Source of the DNA: SXOA01 sp046153945
GTDB taxonomy: Bacteria > Planctomycetota > Planctomycetia > Pirellulales > Pirellulaceae
Assembly (NCBI GenBank): GCA_046153945.1
Contig: JBJXFF010000109.1
Location: 1-64,000, forward strand
Reading direction: 5' to 3'
DNA: 64,000 bases
A model generated the notes under the pieces. It saw nothing but the letters and a program-made list of their open reading frames with translations, did no database searches and was not told where the DNA came from. The translations under genes and the position numbers were made by a program. Every line of letters begins with the position of its first letter. Within the stretch, counting starts at the first letter, position 1. Positions 1 to 9,480 of this stretch are shown piece by piece.

Positions 1-54
1 TCGCAACCGCCGTCGCCACAGCTCGCGTCTCGCCAAATCCGGCCCACGACTCAT
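1..54 (-). CDS. IS66-type accessory protein (TnpA-like), 5' end only
   Basis: An ATG at 54 preceded by GGAGGCGGCG opens a frame that runs off the left edge after 18 codons. The visible peptide is basic and reads MSRGPDLARRELWRRRLR, which matches the usual opening of the small helix-turn-helix accessory proteins of IS66-family elements, where a WRRRL-type helix follows a short basic start. The gene points out of the window, so the rest of the element should lie to the left. It sits just downstream of a truncated gene, which suggests that the element inserted there. Only 18 residues are visible, so another HTH transposase family is possible. Confidence 0.45.
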   Translation of the reverse strand, partial: MSRGPDLARRELWRRRLR

Positions 55-137
55 CGCCGCCTCCACTGCCAGGGTTATGAAGTACCTTCAATACCCAGCA
101 GCCTAGCCAATGCCGCACGAATGGCGGTGGAGTGCGC

Positions 138-254
138 TCACGGCTGGCTGGGATCGCCGTCATAGTCGTGAGGAGGCAAGTCCGGCCCCACAAGCTCTCG
201 CTCCAATGCGTCGATCATTTCATCGCGAAACAGTTCTTCGTTCGATTTTATCAT
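138..254 (-). pseudogene. Truncated start of a DrmA-like (DISARM helicase) gene
   Basis: An ATG at 254 lies 15 bases after the stop of the upstream helicase gene and has an AGGA ribosome site. The frame holds only 38 codons before TGA at 138-140. The peptide has the sequence RDEMIDALERELVGPD. I recall a similar RDE-x-LERELVGP opening from DISARM helicases of the DrmA type, which are over 1,000 residues long, so this looks like an intact start and a lost remainder. The adjacent IS66-type start at 54 suggests that a mobile element broke the gene between about 55 and 140. The family assignment rests on a short match from memory; the truncation is better supported than the name. Confidence 0.4.
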
Positions 255-269
255 CAATCCGTCCTACAT

Positions 270-2057
270 TTATTTCGGCATGTTTTTTCGGAGCCAATCT
301 TTGCGTCGCTCGTCACACAGCGGTCTCAACTTATCGTTAATAAGAAGGTAAAGACCGATCCTTGCCCGCGACATCCCGACGTAGACAACACCCTTCCACC
401 ACTCAGGCGTCACTTCGTCAACATCAGTCAGGATGACAAAATCGTTCTCCAGTCCTTTAAAAGACGAAACCGTACAATATGTGATTTGATTGAGCAATGT
501 TGAGCCGACTTTCCATCCGTTATCTTCAGTAATTAGAGCGAGAGACGAATCTCCCAACTGGTGCGCGCAGCAGTCTTCAACCTTGCGACAAGAAAGGACT
601 GTGATCCGTCGCGGATCAACATCTTCATTGATCAACATATTCATCGTCGTCCTGAGCAACTGTCGTTGGTCGTCCGACTTCCGATACCAACGGGTCTGCA
701 CAGGTAAGCCGTCGATGGTCGCACTGGGTGGGAATTGCGGCAGAGTTACGATCTCTGTTTCAGTCGCAATCGGAATCGTATTGCGACAATTCGTCGTCAG
801 CATTACAACCACTCCGGAAGTCATCAACCGGAACATCGCATCGTCGTCGTAAACGCCAAAAACGGAGGCTTGATTGTTTCGATCGAGGAAAACCCACCAC
901 CGTCCGTCCTTGAGTCCTTTTTCGAGCATTTCGTTCATGACATCGAGCATCGGCTGAGAAAGCATGTCTTGAGCTTCGTCAACGATAAGCGTAGCATACC
1001 GCTTACATTCCTTCTCCATCATTGCCCGATAGCCAAGCTCTGGCATCAACTCATTGAATATCTGTAACGGTTTAAGTCCTTCCTTCCGTTGTTGAAATTC
1101 TTGTTCGCACGACGTGTCTTTCATTAAGTCCGCCAGCACCGAATGAATCGAATCGACGGTGATGCTACCTCGCTCAGGAGCCTTCACGTTGTGTCGAAGC
1201 ACCCCCGCAAGAACTCGGTTGAAGCACAAGAACAGAATATCCCCACCAGTTCGTAGAGCCTCACGTTTTGCAATTTCGACGGCCAGCAGGGTCTTGCCGG
1301 TACCGGCGCCACCTTGGACCATGATTCGCGGGACCGGATACTTTTCCATTGCGTCCAGGACTTGATATTGCGCGGCTTCTAAAGCGTGCATCTGATGACA
1401 TGATGCGTCGGCTATCGCACCGATCGATGGGACTCGATCAAAGTCTCCGCGAAGGAACTTGAAAATGTCCTCAATATCTTTCTCGGTGGGCGCATAGCGT
1501 CCAGGATTATTTCCCAGCGAACTCCGCTCCCGCCAGTATTCAGCAAGTCGGTTAATGTACGCTTTAATCGACAGCCGCTCAGTCCTGATGCTGTCGCGAT
1601 CATAAAGTTGACGCCTTTCAGCTTCCGTACCAATCAGATCGCTGAATGGTGTATCGGGCATCACCACACCAAACCCATATAGCAGATTCTTCTGTCTCTG
1701 ACCGCTCGCCTCGAAATGCTGTTTCAGTCGTCTCTCCAAGCCAAACATCGCGCCACTAGCTTGGTCGAATGGCCCTTCTGACTTGGTGGTCGTCTTTCCA
1801 TACCGATCCGTGAAATGCCATTCTCCATTTTTTCGAGTAACCCGACCTCCTTTTACTTCAAGAACAAAAATGCCGAATCGGGTAAGCAAGAGAAAGTCAA
1901 TCTCTGCTCTTCGCTTCGCTTCATGTTCACTCAAACCAAGTGAATGAAGGCAAATCCAATCTTCCGTGCCCGCTTCATCACGAATCCAATCGAAGAAACG
2001 ACGCTCGGCGCTGCTCTTGACTTCTGGATGGATCTTTGGGGGGATCATTCGTGCCAT
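270..2057 (-). CDS. NERD-domain UvrD-like superfamily 1 helicase
   Basis: The 595-residue protein joins an N-terminal NERD nuclease-like domain (about residues 10-120) to a superfamily 1 helicase core. In the NERD part, D54 and E67-x-K69 form a PD-(D/E)XK-like catalytic set. The helicase has Walker A GGAGTGKT at about 249-256, a Walker B LIVDEAQD, a motif III/IV-like TNCRNT, and the UvrD-C signature SFKGLE followed by VGMSRAR. The protein should bind and unwind, and possibly cut, DNA. The ATG at 2057 overlaps the end of the upstream DrmE-like gene by 13 bases, so the two are translated from one message. Such helicases are frequent partners in defence islands. The biochemical role in this operon is inferred. 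Confidence 0.8.
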   Translation of the reverse strand: MARMIPPKIHPEVKSSAERRFFDWIRDEAGTEDWICLHSLGLSEHEAKRRAEIDFLLLTRFGIFVLEVKGGRVTRKNGEWHFTDRYGKTTTKSEGPFDQASGAMFGLERRLKQHFEASGQRQKNLLYGFGVVMPDTPFSDLIGTEAERRQLYDRDSIRTERLSIKAYINRLAEYWRERSSLGNNPGRYAPTEKDIEDIFKFLRGDFDRVPSIGAIADASCHQMHALEAAQYQVLDAMEKYPVPRIMVQGGAGTGKTLLAVEIAKREALRTGGDILFLCFNRVLAGVLRHNVKAPERGSITVDSIHSVLADLMKDTSCEQEFQQRKEGLKPLQIFNELMPELGYRAMMEKECKRYATLIVDEAQDMLSQPMLDVMNEMLEKGLKDGRWWVFLDRNNQASVFGVYDDDAMFRLMTSGVVVMLTTNCRNTIPIATETEIVTLPQFPPSATIDGLPVQTRWYRKSDDQRQLLRTTMNMLINEDVDPRRITVLSCRKVEDCCAHQLGDSSLALITEDNGWKVGSTLLNQITYCTVSSFKGLENDFVILTDVDEVTPEWWKGVVYVGMSRARIGLYLLINDKLRPLCDERRKDWLRKNMPK

Positions 2058-5000
2058 AGTTCACCTTCAATCAGCCGATTTGTCGAAGCGTACCTGGCCG
2101 GAACCAATTCAGTCGCCTTCTCTGCCACTCGAACAAGCACTAGGTCGTCGCCGAGATGTACGAAGGTCTGATCCGCTTGCTCCTGCCGCACAACCTCAAT
2201 GGCTCTTTCGCGAATTCGACGGGCGATCAGCCGCGGTGCTAGATGTTGATGAGCATTGCGGACATGCCTGATTGCGTCCACAACTGCGTTGACCTGACTA
2301 TTCAGTTCTTCATCTCCAGTGACTTCGGCGATCGCTTCGACATCCCTCTTGTATTGCAGAGGAGCGATCATATCCTCGTCGGTAATCCAGTTCCTGACCG
2401 CTTGCGGACCGGATGTGCAGCCCGCTGCCTTAAGTCGATCGCACAACACTTCGGGCGTCAGATTGTGCTTGTCGACGAAACTCTTCAGCGATCGCTGCCA
2501 CGTTGACGAAAGTTCGCGCTGCCCAGGTTGCAGCAGTTCATCGGCCACTTCCCGAATGAGGTCGCGGCTCCGTGGTCGAAAGACCACGGCATCGCCGACT
2601 TTTACGTCCTTAGCTTTCGTCAGGTGGACACTCGCCGTCTCATCCTCCTCATCGATAGAACCATCAATGAGATGTGTAACAACATTCAGGTTGTAGTTGT
2701 CGGTGAATAACCCGTAGCCGCCGCCTGCAAATAACACGAGCCTCGCGTTCACGTCGGTGTCAATAGCGTTGGCGTTGATTTGAGAATAGATTCGGCTTTT
2801 AAGGCTATCGTCAATTTCAGATCGCACTTCTTCAATATCATCGAGAGCAGTATCTGGTTCGACATCGGGCGAGGCTGGTGGCTTGGGCGGCTTCCAGCCG
2901 TTCATTCGGGGATAGATAGCTGACCGCCCCCTTAATTGTGCTCGCTCTTCTCGCATTACTTGGCGGTTTCGCAAAAACTGATCGTGCCATCGACGCTCAA
3001 TGTCATAGAGAACAAGAATGATCGGCTCGGCAATCGGCGGAGACAGTGCCAACGACATCCGGCTTTGGCGGAACCAGCCGGGAATGATTAAACCGTCATC
3101 GAAGAAGTGATCGTCAGAAACACTGCCGATAATCTTGGTCGGCCTTCCTCGAAAGCTTTTTTGTATTTCGGGAATCAATCGTGCGTCGGGACACAAAATT
3201 GTTGCCTTGCGATACTTCGCAATCAGACGTTCAATAGCAACAGCCTTGGGGTTATCGTCCGAGATTTGGTTGACAAATGCCTCCAGGCGGTCAGATAACG
3301 CGTTGGCGGCGTTCCGCTCGTCTTCAGATAGAAATGTTGACCGCTGCGAAAGCGTCCTAATTTTTGCAAGTTGTTCCTGAACCACCGCCTGTGACGAAGG
3401 TGATCGAGACAGTGGAACTGTGCAACGCATAAGATAAGTCGTTACACAGAACCCCTCAGTCACAATTTCTTCAAGCTCTAATAGTGCGTCGGCACCGCGC
3501 TGCTTGGCTAGTCGTCGAACACGAAGCAACGCTTTGTAAGTATCCGCGACAATTGGCAGCGAAACCGATTCAACAGTTGGCCGCGATGTCGTCGTTGCTT
3601 TGACGCGATGCTCGAATTTCGCGATTCCTCCACATTCAGCAGGTAATTCCGACTCTGGCCAGACCAGCGCCGACAGATCATCCGGTCCCCACTCCCAAAT
3701 ACTGAGATCGTTATGTTGATCGAGTTCTGTCTCGTTTGCGGTCCGTTCGCTTGTGACCAACAAACACGGAATCTGCAAACGATTGAGACGCCTAAGACTT
3801 GCATGTTTGTCACGAGTCCGTCCAGCAACATCGACAACAATCAGTTCAATGTCATTGCCGTCAATCTGCGAGTTGTGTTCTTCGGCGTACTGTCGAGCGA
3901 CGTCCAAGTCAGATGCAAACAACAATATTGGCGGCTGTTTGCCAAAACCGGTCGACCATCGAACAACTTCGTCGCCATCAACTGAAATCGATCCAACTGG
4001 AATCACGTCCTTTAGTGCCTGACCGTAGAGCTTCGTCGAACTGCAAAACTCTGCTGCCAAGGTTGTCGGCATGACTACAATGATTCGTTTGTCGATTGCA
4101 TGCACCTCTGCTATCACTGGACCGTTGAAAAGGAAGGCAAGTCCTGACAACTCAGTAATCCTGTTTCGTTTCCCACGACCGATTTCCCCCCGTATCACGC
4201 GGTCTTGGCTGACCGGAACGAGGCGATGCAGGTCTGACATAGGCCATGAATAACGGCTCTGGCATTGTTGACCGCGTTCGGTGTAACGTTTGAGTAGTCG
4301 AAACATTCGACGTCCATCCGCTTCGTCATAAAAGCCGTCAAATTCCGCCACGGCTTCATAGTCTACAAGCACCTTCTGCCCCGGCGCAAAAGACTCTTCG
4401 GTGAGTCGTCGTCGCCCTGATTCGTGGGCCAGACCGAGCGTAGCGATGAAGCCAATCAAGATCGCAATCGGCCCTGTTTCGGGGGAAATCACCATCGTGT
4501 TCAGTGCATCATTGGATCGAAGGTTTCGACACGAAAGCGCGGAATTCAGAATCACAAACTCGGACGCAGGACGCGGTCCAGAACCATCGTCAATTGACAG
4601 CATGTTTAGAAACGGCCAAACTCCAACGACTTCGTCAAGCAGCTCAACAAGCGGTTCGCGTAACGGATTGATAAGGTCGACCGCAGTTTGTAAGACAAAG
4701 AGATCATCGAGGTAGCCGATCAAACCCAGGTTGTCGCCTATCACGTCGTCTTTTTTGACAAGATAACGCAGAGCACCCCGAGTCCAGACTTTGTCGTCCG
4801 TAGGTCGATTCGGATCACTCAAGACCGCGACCAGCGTATTCGCGTTGTTCGATAAGCGGCGAAGAAAACCACATTCAGAAAGATGCTCAATCTCACCCAT
4901 AACGGCATTCACGCTTGCCACTAACTGTTCGTCACAACCATCAGCGGACGCCAATTCCTCGAAGATCGCTTCAGCCTTGGCCTGTTCCTCCTTGGTGATT

Positions 5001-5404
5001 GCCGGAGGATTGTAAGAGACAAGCTTGCCGAGCCGCACAGCAATTTCGTGGACCGCGTAGCTTGCGATAAAAGCCTGCCCCAGCGTTAGCCGTTCACGAG
5101 TCAGTTCGTCGGGCTCGTCCGACGAATCCTGGCCTTTGAAATCGTCCACGTTGCCAATGACAAAGCACAAAGCGCCGCGAGCAATCTGAGCGATGTCGGT
5201 TGCCGATTCAAACAATCGAAGATAATTCGCCAGTTGCGTCACATTCCGGACCAGGGCATGCTCGAAGCCAAATCGCAGTCGAAGCGAGCGAGCCCAATCA
5301 CCGGTTCTCTCGAGGAGATCCCGTGCATCAGTCTGGTCTTCAGACAATCGATGAAGAGAGCTGAGCAGACTCTCACGGTCGGCAAATGAAAGGCGAGTGG
5401 TCAA
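2045..5404 (-). CDS. DrmE-like DISARM-associated protein
   Basis: The 1,119-residue protein has no enzymatic signature I recognise. A DUF1232-like segment (VIGDNLGLIGYLDDLFVL) lies near residues 215-235. The C-terminal part from residue 936 reads VGDAVVFRPRSRDLIREVAD, and later WITDEDMIAP and RHVRNAH, which I recall from the C-terminal domain of DrmE, a class 2 DISARM protein of unknown function. It is the first gene of a leftward operon with the NERD helicase and the broken DrmA-like start. The start is a TTG at 5404 with a GGAG sequence upstream and is uncertain. The family name is inferred from remembered motifs; a generic defence protein is the alternative. Confidence 0.5.
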   Translation of the reverse strand: MTTRLSFADRESLLSSLHRLSEDQTDARDLLERTGDWARSLRLRFGFEHALVRNVTQLANYLRLFESATDIAQIARGALCFVIGNVDDFKGQDSSDEPDELTRERLTLGQAFIASYAVHEIAVRLGKLVSYNPPAITKEEQAKAEAIFEELASADGCDEQLVASVNAVMGEIEHLSECGFLRRLSNNANTLVAVLSDPNRPTDDKVWTRGALRYLVKKDDVIGDNLGLIGYLDDLFVLQTAVDLINPLREPLVELLDEVVGVWPFLNMLSIDDGSGPRPASEFVILNSALSCRNLRSNDALNTMVISPETGPIAILIGFIATLGLAHESGRRRLTEESFAPGQKVLVDYEAVAEFDGFYDEADGRRMFRLLKRYTERGQQCQSRYSWPMSDLHRLVPVSQDRVIRGEIGRGKRNRITELSGLAFLFNGPVIAEVHAIDKRIIVVMPTTLAAEFCSSTKLYGQALKDVIPVGSISVDGDEVVRWSTGFGKQPPILLFASDLDVARQYAEEHNSQIDGNDIELIVVDVAGRTRDKHASLRRLNRLQIPCLLVTSERTANETELDQHNDLSIWEWGPDDLSALVWPESELPAECGGIAKFEHRVKATTTSRPTVESVSLPIVADTYKALLRVRRLAKQRGADALLELEEIVTEGFCVTTYLMRCTVPLSRSPSSQAVVQEQLAKIRTLSQRSTFLSEDERNAANALSDRLEAFVNQISDDNPKAVAIERLIAKYRKATILCPDARLIPEIQKSFRGRPTKIIGSVSDDHFFDDGLIIPGWFRQSRMSLALSPPIAEPIILVLYDIERRWHDQFLRNRQVMREERAQLRGRSAIYPRMNGWKPPKPPASPDVEPDTALDDIEEVRSEIDDSLKSRIYSQINANAIDTDVNARLVLFAGGGYGLFTDNYNLNVVTHLIDGSIDEEDETASVHLTKAKDVKVGDAVVFRPRSRDLIREVADELLQPGQRELSSTWQRSLKSFVDKHNLTPEVLCDRLKAAGCTSGPQAVRNWITDEDMIAPLQYKRDVEAIAEVTGDEELNSQVNAVVDAIRHVRNAHQHLAPRLIARRIRERAIEVVRQEQADQTFVHLGDDLVLVRVAEKATELVPARYASTNRLIEGELWHE

Positions 5405-5580
5405 CTCTGCTCAGCTCCAGTGCTGGTCAATCGCCAAGGATTTCCTGGCGGTGGAAAACGAATGTCATGCCACGGCTGCAGCATGGGTAATAAGTCTAAT
5501 GCAGGCCATTGGAGATTGCACCTGCGGGGGGGTAGTGACCCAAATGTGCCAGTCCCCAAACGTTCGGCCGACTGATTGAT
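5405..5580. promoter_or_regulatory. Divergent intergenic region between two defence operons
   Basis: The 176 bases separate the leftward DrmE-like operon from the rightward ABC-three-component operon and must hold promoters for both unless transcripts enter from outside. I see no convincing sigma-70 pair and no strong palindrome. If the downstream nuclease really starts at the GTG at 5650, the region would be about 70 bases longer. Confidence 0.4.
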
Positions 5581-6873
5581 TTGCCCCTGCAAGCCGGGTA
5601 CCTTTGCAGGCACTGTTTATGCTCCCCCCTAGTTGCTCAGCGCCATCCGGTGGCAGCGAAGTACCACTCTATACACGACTTACCACCACTGGAAATCGGT
5701 GGCGTTGTTGCGCGCTACGGATTCGCCATTCAGGATCATGTCGCGGCTGGCTTTTGCCTCGACATGCTCGATGACCCAATGCTCAGCCAGGTTTGGTGCG
5801 AAACTCAGGATGACGTGACGCTCATCTGGACGGATGGCAAGGAGGAAAAAGTCGAATTCGTTCAGGTGAAGAGCAACGATCTCGATCAGCTTTGGACCAT
5901 AGCCAAGCTTCTTGAAAAAGAGAAAGTGGCACTATCCGTGGACGCCGCGACGAACGGCAAGCCAACCAAAAAGAAAGTAGCGATGAAGGTGCCTGCCAAC
6001 GCCGCGAAGCCTGCGCAATGCATTCTTGAGAAGTCATTGCAATACGACCGTTGCTTCGAGTCGGTGAGTTTTCGCATCGTAACTTGCCAGAATGTGAAGA
6101 GTGAGTTAAAGGTTCTGACGTACAATCTCGATTCAACACATCGCTCGCCCAAGTCCACGAACATGGTTGAACTTGTTGACAAGCTTGTCAAGCAAGTTGG
6201 CAAGGCAAAATCGGCCAAGGGAAATGGTTGCGCCTTCTGGGCACAGCGGGCTTATTGGGTTGTCATTCATTCGCTCGAATCAATCCGAAAGGAGAACCTC
6301 TGGAAGCTAAAGAAGCTGGTTGAAGCACAAGGAGCGTACTTGGCGGCTGATCAAATTGAGGAGCTTTACGAGCGGTTGCTGACAAAAGTATTCGACGGCG
6401 GCCTCGCACGATGGGACAAGGAAGCAAACAAGAAGAAAATCCTGCGATCCGATTTACTCCAATGGTTTGCTCGCGCAGTTCAAGACGCGGTTCATCCGGG
6501 TTATCAAGGAACCGGGAAGCGTCTAGAAGAGAAGCTCAAGGATGCTGGCATCCCCGAAGACCAGTATGAGTCTATTGCGTTTATGCGTTTGCGATATCGC
6601 AGCGAAGGACTCACGCCAAAGTACGCGGAGACCAAGCAACGAAATAAAGTTGAAGGTGACATCGCTGCAAGGCTTCATGCCATGAGGGCCAATCTAGACG
6701 GGCGGGTAATAAATGACGATGGCGTATCGTTCCATGCGAAGTGCATAAACGTCGTCGATGAGATACATGGTAAGTTGCCGGAGTCGAATCGCCCTCCGAT
6801 CGAGAACCTTTTTGGCTACATGTACAACCTTTCCGACCGGTGCACTCATCGATTTGTGAGGGCCAAGTCATGA
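5581..6873 (+). CDS. DUF4297/Cap4-type nuclease, effector of an ABC-three-component system
   Basis: The N-terminal half matches the Cap4 (DUF4297) double-stranded DNA endonuclease fold, a PD-(D/E)XK relative: a GG-x2-RYGFAIQ helix is followed by E74 and D78 in WCETQDDV and by the catalytic Q95-V-K97 in FVQVKSND. The C-terminal half (about 230-430) is charged and unassigned. In Cap4 and some Lamassu systems such a domain is the killing effector, cutting DNA once a sensor is triggered. The stop overlaps the next start (ATGA at 6870-6873), so it is co-translated with the middle component and ATPase. The ATG at 5581 gives about 35 residues before the conserved part; an in-frame GTG at 5650 fits the family better, but neither has a clear ribosome site. 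Confidence 0.75.
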   Translation: MPLQAGYLCRHCLCSPLVAQRHPVAAKYHSIHDLPPLEIGGVVARYGFAIQDHVAAGFCLDMLDDPMLSQVWCETQDDVTLIWTDGKEEKVEFVQVKSNDLDQLWTIAKLLEKEKVALSVDAATNGKPTKKKVAMKVPANAAKPAQCILEKSLQYDRCFESVSFRIVTCQNVKSELKVLTYNLDSTHRSPKSTNMVELVDKLVKQVGKAKSAKGNGCAFWAQRAYWVVIHSLESIRKENLWKLKKLVEAQGAYLAADQIEELYERLLTKVFDGGLARWDKEANKKKILRSDLLQWFARAVQDAVHPGYQGTGKRLEEKLKDAGIPEDQYESIAFMRLRYRSEGLTPKYAETKQRNKVEGDIAARLHAMRANLDGRVINDDGVSFHAKCINVVDEIHGKLPESNRPPIENLFGYMYNLSDRCTHRFVRAKS

Positions 6874-7436
6874 AGTCTCTAGCGAATCTCACAAATCAAC
6901 CTGCTGGCCTGCCACTATTGGCCGACGATGTACTGGAGCTGCACGCTGCTCGCTTGCTTTTGCTATTCTCAATTTGTGGCACCAAAACCAGAAAGACTGG
7001 CGTCACGAAGCTGGACGGGCTCACCAAAATGGCGAAGCTCGATTTCCTCATACGCTACCCTGAGTTCTACGAGAAATTAGCCAAGCATCTTGGTAAGGAC
7101 AAATCGGCGAAAGTGCAAGTTGTGGAATCGAGTATGGTCAGATTCCACTATGGACCGTGGGACGATCGGTACTACCACATCCTGGCCTACCTGGAATCAC
7201 GTTCATTACTAAATGTTCGCAAGGATGGTTCGACCTTCCAGTTCGCCCTTTCGCCAAAAGGTGTCGAGGTCGCAGCACAGCTTGCATCAACGGAGGCATT
7301 CGCTGACCTTCGTGATCACATCCATCTGGTGAACGAGCTTGTAGGAAAGATGGCGGGTACAAAGCTGAAGGACCTAATATACGAGGTGTTCGGCGAAGAG
7401 GTCGTCGAGCGCAGACTTGGGGAGTCAATCACGTGA
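6870..7436 (+). CDS. ABC-three-component middle component, winged-helix-like
   Basis: This 188-residue protein is the small middle gene between a Cap4-type nuclease and a DUF3732-type ATPase, the position of middle components in ABC-three-component systems. The sequence has helices followed by WDDRYYHILAYLESRSLL and FALSPKGVEVA, a pattern typical of a winged helix (helix, recognition helix, beta wing) as in the middle component families. The start is the ATG at 6870, supported by GAGGG upstream and by the four-base overlap with the preceding stop; a longer frame from 6840 is less likely. Its job is probably to bridge ATPase and effector. The fold is inferred from pattern, the role from position. 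Confidence 0.65.
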   Translation: MKSLANLTNQPAGLPLLADDVLELHAARLLLLFSICGTKTRKTGVTKLDGLTKMAKLDFLIRYPEFYEKLAKHLGKDKSAKVQVVESSMVRFHYGPWDDRYYHILAYLESRSLLNVRKDGSTFQFALSPKGVEVAAQLASTEAFADLRDHIHLVNELVGKMAGTKLKDLIYEVFGEEVVERRLGESIT

Positions 7437-9343
7437 GCACCAAGAGCTTCCGCATCCTCAAAGCAACCCGACGAGCGAGAAACGGCCCTTCCGAAACGCT
7501 AAGTTTTCGGCCCGGTGTGAATGTCATCGTAGGTGAGCCGAATACTGGCAAGACTCGGTGGCTCGAAATGATAGATTTTCTCCTCGGCGATGATGGGAAG
7601 GCTGAGGAGAAGCTTGGCGAAGCTGTATTCACGAAGTACGCAAATGTTGAAGTAGAGCTCCAGATTGGCGACGAGAAGATTAAGGCACAGCGTCGTTGGC
7701 ATGAAGCCGGGGCGAAGACAAAGATCTTCGTCAATGAAACGGCTTACACTGTCGGTGAGTTTCGCCAATTTCTACTCGATAAAATTGGCATTCCCTCGCT
7801 ACATTATCCGCAGGGAAATCCACTCGGCACACGGACGTGGCCAGAACTCGGTTGGCGAAGTCTTTTCCGTCATATATATCGCCGGCAGCGATTTTGGGGC
7901 GAAATTGCTGACCAGCAACCACTGAGTGAGCAGCACGCATGCATCCTTCAATTCCTCGGCATGGCTGAGAAGCTGTATTCCAAGGAATACGGCGAGCTCG
8001 TCGGCAATCAAAAGGAGATTATTGACCTAACCGCTCGCAAGGAACACTTTGTCGCAACGCTGAATGAGGTGTCGCGAGAGATCGTGTCTGAAAACGAGCT
8101 CGACGTTGCGGTGACACCCGAACACATCAAGCAGGCAACCGATCGGCTGAATGCGGAAGTAGCAGACTTCAACAAGAGGCGACAAGGCCTTATTAACAAA
8201 GCCATCAGCAAGGCTACTGCGAAGAATCCAATCAAGGACAGCATTAGCCGCATGACTGAGGAGTTCGCAGCTGCAAAGGAGGAAGAGCGCAAGACGGCTG
8301 AGGAACTCGAGCGAGTATCCTCTCGGATCGTTGATCTTGGCGACTTCCAATCGAAGGTGATTGCTGAAATTAGCCGGCTTGAGCGTGCTCAAAAGGCAGG
8401 CGATGTCCTTGCAAATCTAAAGGTCACACATTGTCCAGTGTGTGATCGGCAGATCAAGAAAACTATGACCGCAGATGGTACTGAGTGCTACCTGTGCCAT
8501 CAGCCTACAGCCATGAACGGTGACACGTCATCTGAGCCGTTTCAACGCTTGGAATTTGAGTTGGAGCAGCTCAAGGGAGAAAAGAAAGAGATTGGGGAAC
8601 TCGTCGAATCCCTGACGGCCAATAGGGAAAAGTATGCCAGCAGCATCCAATCGCTCCGCAATAAGACGGGGCGACTGACAGAGCAGCTCAATCCGGTGCG
8701 AGTGGCTACCGCGGCGATCATTCCGCCTGAAGTCGCTTTAATTGATAATGAAATCGGTCGTCGAGTGGAGCGCATTGACCAACTGAGGCGAATTCGAGAG
8801 AGCCTCGCACGGCGAGAAAAGGTCGCAGCCGAGATTCTCAAGATTCAGAAGCGAGTTGAAGACCTGACGGCACAGGTCAGCCAGCAGACTGCCGGCCTGG
8901 ATTTCGAAACCGCTAGCGACGCTCTTTCTGATGGAATGAACGAGTTCGTGTCGGCTTTGGAGTTCGAAGGCAAGAAGATGTGGACCCAGAAGGAAATCCA
9001 GTTTAGCATCAAAAAGGATAGTTTCAGCGTGCGTGTAGGCCGCCAGAAGTGGGCTAGCCAGCTTGGCGGCACGATGACTATTTATTTCTTCCTGGCATAC
9101 CATTATACGCTTCTAAAACTTACTCCCCACATTCAGAGCCGCTATCCTGGCTTCATCATGCTGGACTTCCCACCAGAAATTGAGGGCGAGAAGGTCGCCG
9201 ACCACGAGAATTTCGTACTCGAACCGTTCGTTAAGCTATGCAAGAGTCGCGGATACGAGAACTGCCAAATCATTGCGGCTGGAAGTGCCTTCAAAGGACT
9301 TCAGGGCGTGCATCGCCAGGCGCTTAAGGAAGTATGGACCTAG
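7433..9343 (+). CDS. DUF3732-type SMC/Rad50-like ATPase of an ABC-three-component system
   Basis: The 636-residue protein is a split ABC ATPase with a central coiled coil. Walker A is GEPNTGKT at 34-41. A zinc hook-like insert carries C334-x2-C337 and C352-x2-C355 in the middle of the helical region, and the C-terminal half has an LGG signature-like turn (WASQLGGTM) and a Walker B FIMLDFPPE. This layout is that of DUF3732 proteins, the sensor ATPases of ABC-three-component conflict systems. It starts with GTG at 7433, overlapping the previous stop (GTGA), behind a GGGGAG site. It probably detects foreign or aberrant DNA and releases the nuclease. Related Lamassu systems use the same logic. 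Confidence 0.8.
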   Translation: MSTKSFRILKATRRARNGPSETLSFRPGVNVIVGEPNTGKTRWLEMIDFLLGDDGKAEEKLGEAVFTKYANVEVELQIGDEKIKAQRRWHEAGAKTKIFVNETAYTVGEFRQFLLDKIGIPSLHYPQGNPLGTRTWPELGWRSLFRHIYRRQRFWGEIADQQPLSEQHACILQFLGMAEKLYSKEYGELVGNQKEIIDLTARKEHFVATLNEVSREIVSENELDVAVTPEHIKQATDRLNAEVADFNKRRQGLINKAISKATAKNPIKDSISRMTEEFAAAKEEERKTAEELERVSSRIVDLGDFQSKVIAEISRLERAQKAGDVLANLKVTHCPVCDRQIKKTMTADGTECYLCHQPTAMNGDTSSEPFQRLEFELEQLKGEKKEIGELVESLTANREKYASSIQSLRNKTGRLTEQLNPVRVATAAIIPPEVALIDNEIGRRVERIDQLRRIRESLARREKVAAEILKIQKRVEDLTAQVSQQTAGLDFETASDALSDGMNEFVSALEFEGKKMWTQKEIQFSIKKDSFSVRVGRQKWASQLGGTMTIYFFLAYHYTLLKLTPHIQSRYPGFIMLDFPPEIEGEKVADHENFVLEPFVKLCKSRGYENCQIIAAGSAFKGLQGVHRQALKEVWT

Positions 9344-9480
9344 ATGCTAAGTACCGTTGCGCTGCGGGTGAAGTTTAGGCGATAGTTGATGCACAATCGA
9401 AGTTGATAAATGATACATAGACCAAAAGCCAAAGGGCAAGGCTCCAATATTGAGTTTGAGCGTTACGCTTGTACGCGAAA

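Noticed and set aside
110..503. Short plus-strand frames at the left end
   Set aside because: They are antisense to the DrmA-like start and the helicase gene, lack ribosome sites and show no family features.
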